Origin: Gordonia jinghuaiqii
GTDB lineage: Bacteria; Actinomycetota; Actinomycetes; Mycobacteriales; Mycobacteriaceae
NCBI RefSeq assembly: GCF_014041935.1
Contig: NZ_CP059491.1
Span: 2,976,001 to 3,040,000 of the forward strand
Length of the DNA stretch: 64,000 nt
Direction: 5' to 3'
Positions 61,365 to 64,000 of the stretch are shown here, in pieces. Within the stretch, counting starts at the first letter, position 1. Each line of letters begins with the position of its first letter. Below the pieces are notes generated by a model, which saw only the letters and a program-made list of their open reading frames with translations, was not told the origin of the DNA and did not search any database. Position numbers and translations under genes: made by a program.

Positions 61365-64000
61365 TCAGCCTAGGACATCGCTCGGCGTCGTCCCGGCCCA
61401 GTCCAGCTTCTCCGCGATGGTCCGCGTGTACCGGCGATAACGCCCGTCCTCGTCCCGATACCAGACGCGAGCGCCGGGAGCCGGAATCCCCTCGTCGACG
61501 AATCCCGTGCTCAGCGGGCGGTACGAGGCAGAAACCGGGATCTCGTCGACGACACGGATCAGGTGGGGGCGCTCCTGCGCCGGGAACTGACCGAGGGCGA
61601 CACGCAACTGCGTGACCGTCAGGGATTCGACCTTCGCCCCGGAACGAAGTGTCAGCGCGGCGATGACGACCTGACGTCCTGGATCACCGACGCCGTAGAC
61701 GACGACCTGGTCGACCATCGGCATGCGGGAGAGCGCGTGCCCGATCGGCGGGATGAAGACGGGCCCGTGTGCGGTCGTCAGCACCCGGTCCGTGGAACCG
61801 AGGAAGTACAGGTCGTTGTCGGCGTCGCGCACGAACAAGTGGCCCGAGACCTCCCAACGGTCCCTGGCGGTGAAGACACCGCGCAGCACGGTGCCGTTGG
61901 TGTCGAACTTGTGTTTGGCCTTCGACAACAGCAGTCCCGGCTCCCCGATCTCGGCTCTACGGACGAAGCCCGAGTCGTCGATGAGCAGACGGTCGCTGTC
62001 GATGTCGTATGCGACGACCTCCACCGGGTTGGTCTCCGGCAGAGGGCGGCCCACCGAGGACAGTTTGTCGCCGGAGACGTTGGCCAGGATCGCCGAACCG
62101 TCGGCGGTGGCGAAGAACTCCAGGATGCGGGCGCGCGGGAAACTGCGGCAGACGTCTTCCCACAGGCCTGCGGACATCCCCGAACCCATGAACAGCCGGA
62201 TGGGGTTGTGCTGGTTGATGCGGAAACCCGGGTCCCGGACGACGCCGTTCAGCATCGACCAGGTGTAGGAGACGACGGTGATGCCGTATCGCTGGACCTC
62301 GGTCGCGAAGTTCTGGGGGTCGATGCCGTTCGACAGCGCGATCCGCGAACGACCGACAACGGTGGCGCCGAGCGTGGTCAGCAGGCCCGATGCGTGATGC
62401 AGGGGCGGCAAGCAGTACACCGTGTCGCGGTCGGTCAGCGCCGCAGCCGATGCCGCGCCGAAGGCTGACATCGCGAAGCGGTGATTGGTGACCGGCCACG
62501 GGAAGAGCTTGCCCTGGGCGCGACTGAACAGGATGAACGCCAGGTCGCCCGCCAGACCGGGATCGGGTCGGTACCACGACGGCAGAACCACGGCCGCCGG
62601 GTCGATCCGTTCCATGTCGACCACCCGCGTGCCGTCGGCGCCGTCGATGGCACGTGACTCGCCGCTACCCCCGCCGAGTACGAGTACGCGCCCGGAAGCG
62701 GCGGCCGCCTGGTCCAGATGAGTCGGGTCGGTGACGATGACCGAGCTGTCCGCGAGACGCAACATCTCCCGCAGGTCCGCGTCACCGGCGAGGAGGACCG
62801 ACACCGCGCCCAGTCGGGACAGGGCCGCGACGACGACCAGCGCACTGGGACGGGTCTCCATCAGGACACCGATGTGCTGACCGGGACGCACCCCGCAATC
62901 GATGAGCCCGGCGACCACGTTGTTGATGCGGGTGTCGACCTGCGCGTGGGTGAGGACCCGGTTCTCGAACAGGAACAGTTCGTTGTCGCCACCGCGTTTG
63001 GTGTTCTCCGCCATCAACTTCGACAACGAGATGCGCGTGCCGCTCTGGATCTGGCCGAGACGCAGGAGCCTGGGCACGGTACGCACCGATTCCGAGGCGA
63101 CCGCGCGCGAGGTGCGTTGCAGAGAATTCGCGAATCCGAGGAGCTCGCGGGACGCGGCGGTACCGGCGTCGGCGACCGAACCCACGCCGTGGGTGATGCG
63201 CGAGGAGAGACTCACACCGCCGCCGTGACCATGTTCCACCAGCGACATCTCCGAGATCAGCTCCGGGCGCCGACCGTTGGACGACAGCCAGTTGACCCAT
63301 TCGGCGGTGGTCGGCCAGGTGTGCTGACCTGCCGCGGTGCCGACCACGAGCCCGAAATGTCCCACGGGGAGGGTGGATTCGTACACCTCGGCGTCGGGTG
63401 CGGCCCGGACGATTCCGCGTACCGCCGTCGGCTGCCCGATGTCGTCGGCCTCGCCCACGAAGGCCAGGACCGGGCAGGTTATCTCGGTCAGCGAGACGAG
63501 ATCGCCGTTGACCACGAACCCACCCGAGACCATCCGGTTGTGCGCGACGAACTGCCGCAGCAACTCGGCGATCGCCGGACCGGACCAGGCCACCCAGCCG
63601 TCGGCCTCGAGGAAACGACGTTGGTCCTCGCGCGGGAGCAGGGCCTCGCGGTCGTGCAACCGGCGGAGGAAGTCGATTCGGCTGCGGACCGTCTTGACCG
63701 GGTCGAGCAGCTGGAAGCCGGTGCGAGCCATCCAGTCCCGGACCCAGAGATTGCGCGAGAACGCTTTGTCGGCCAGGAACTCGGCGGCCGGGGCGACGAG
63801 CCCGGCGGGCAGCCCCAACGGGAGCGCGGCGAGAACGTCGACGGGGCTGCCGAACGTGATCAGGCTGGCGATGCCCTTGGACCTGCGATACGCCGCCGCC
63901 TGGTAGGCGAACATGCCACCCTGCGAGTAGCCGGCGAGATGGATGTCGCGGCCCGTCGCCTCGACGATCAGGTCGATGGCCCGGCTGATAGCGACCACGT
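61365..64000 (-). CDS. Bifunctional lipase / acyl-CoA synthetase (Rv1683-like), 5' end beyond window
   Basis: At least 877 residues are encoded and the frame runs off the right edge, so the start is not in this window. The N-terminal part is an alpha/beta hydrolase with nucleophile motif GYSQGG (PHA-synthase-like), continuing to AFVGEADDIGQPTAVRG and VGHFGLVVG. The second part is an AMP-binding domain: LIFSRAQGK-type segment (AFILFSRAQGKLFPWPVTN), CLPPLHHASGLL and GSTDRVLTTAHG. It matches Rv1683, described as lipase plus long-chain acyl-CoA synthetase and linked to triacylglycerol use. Whether both halves are active is unproven. Confidence 0.85.
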   Translation of the reverse strand, partial: VVAISRAIDLIVEATGRDIHLAGYSQGGMFAYQAAAYRRSKGIASLITFGSPVDVLAALPLGLPAGLVAPAAEFLADKAFSRNLWVRDWMARTGFQLLDPVKTVRSRIDFLRRLHDREALLPREDQRRFLEADGWVAWSGPAIAELLRQFVAHNRMVSGGFVVNGDLVSLTEITCPVLAFVGEADDIGQPTAVRGIVRAAPDAEVYESTLPVGHFGLVVGTAAGQHTWPTTAEWVNWLSSNGRRPELISEMSLVEHGHGGGVSLSSRITHGVGSVADAGTAASRELLGFANSLQRTSRAVASESVRTVPRLLRLGQIQSGTRISLSKLMAENTKRGGDNELFLFENRVLTHAQVDTRINNVVAGLIDCGVRPGQHIGVLMETRPSALVVVAALSRLGAVSVLLAGDADLREMLRLADSSVIVTDPTHLDQAAAASGRVLVLGGGSGESRAIDGADGTRVVDMERIDPAAVVLPSWYRPDPGLAGDLAFILFSRAQGKLFPWPVTNHRFAMSAFGAASAAALTDRDTVYCLPPLHHASGLLTTLGATVVGRSRIALSNGIDPQNFATEVQRYGITVVSYTWSMLNGVVRDPGFRINQHNPIRLFMGSGMSAGLWEDVCRSFPRARILEFFATADGSAILANVSGDKLSSVGRPLPETNPVEVVAYDIDSDRLLIDDSGFVRRAEIGEPGLLLSKAKHKFDTNGTVLRGVFTARDRWEVSGHLFVRDADNDLYFLGSTDRVLTTAHGPVFIPPIGHALSRMPMVDQVVVYGVGDPGRQVVIAALTLRSGAKVESLTVTQLRVALGQFPAQERPHLIRVVDEIPVSASYRPLSTGFVDEGIPAPGARVWYRDEDGRYRRYTRTIAEKLDWAGTTPSDVLG

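Overview
The window is high-GC actinobacterial chromosome, most likely from a mycolic-acid-containing member of the Mycobacteriales close to Gordonia. The clues are secA2, garA and ftsR in one block, steA/steB, a fused HadA-HadB dehydratase, an LppP/LprE-type secreted protein, F420-type oxidoreductases, a 16S-23S spacer without tRNA genes, and a gene order that closely follows M. tuberculosis in three blocks. Family names come from motifs and remembered homologues; no search was run.

Layout. (1) 0-5.8 kb, minus strand: secA2, pgsA2-like, gcvH, garA, ftsR and a DUF151 gene, the order of Rv1821-Rv1829. (2) 6.0-8.7 kb: a decayed segment with two frameshifted convergent genes, an intact META-domain protein and a 5'-truncated, frameshifted malate dehydrogenase remnant. 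(3) 8.7-31.5 kb: a metabolic and accessory stretch with ppk2, a mug-like glycosylase, a large AfsR-like regulator beside an FAD oxidase, a flavin monooxygenase, a pyruvyl-transferase-like protein, a serine hydrolase lipoprotein, pyruvate oxidase, an MpaB-type oxygenase, fused hadAB, a Ddn-like protein, ogt and an NtaA-type monooxygenase. It also holds two scars where a divergent regulator/oxidoreductase pair has lost both 5' ends. (4) 31.7-35.3 kb: a small block of cpRec receiver, resolvase-like protein with a dyad-rich upstream site, unknown protein, GNAT and HerA-like ATPase, ending at tRNA-Pro(GGG). (5) 35.5-53.9 kb, minus strand: the housekeeping block der-cmk-rluB-scpB-scpA-parA-xerD-nudix-pyrG, then steB-steA-recN-nadK-tlyA and a TPR-HAD fusion (Rv1713 down to Rv1691 in M. 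tuberculosis). (6) 53.97-59.8 kb: an rRNA operon (16S-23S-5S) with promoter, processing stems and terminator. (7) 59.8-64 kb: tyrS, a Trm112-like protein and a lipase/acyl-CoA-synthetase fusion cut by the window edge.

How it fits together. Blocks 1, 5 and 7 are ordinary cell machinery: accessory secretion, control of central carbon flux, chromosome segregation, nucleotide supply, DNA repair and translation. Many genes overlap by 1-4 bases (GTGA, ATGA, TAGTG), which suggests translational coupling. At least twelve genes have a TANNNT hexamer 6-8 bases before the start codon and no clear ribosome binding site, the signature of leaderless transcripts.

The most unusual signals are the repeated gene-end deletions (near 6.59, 7.94, 22.25 and 28.58 kb), short tandem repeats placed at gene 3' ends, the recombinase-like gene whose catalytic serine position is threonine together with its inverted-repeat-rich upstream region, and the placement of an rRNA operon between tyrS and the TPR-HAD gene. 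I did not find a CRISPR array, a complete insertion sequence or a prophage.
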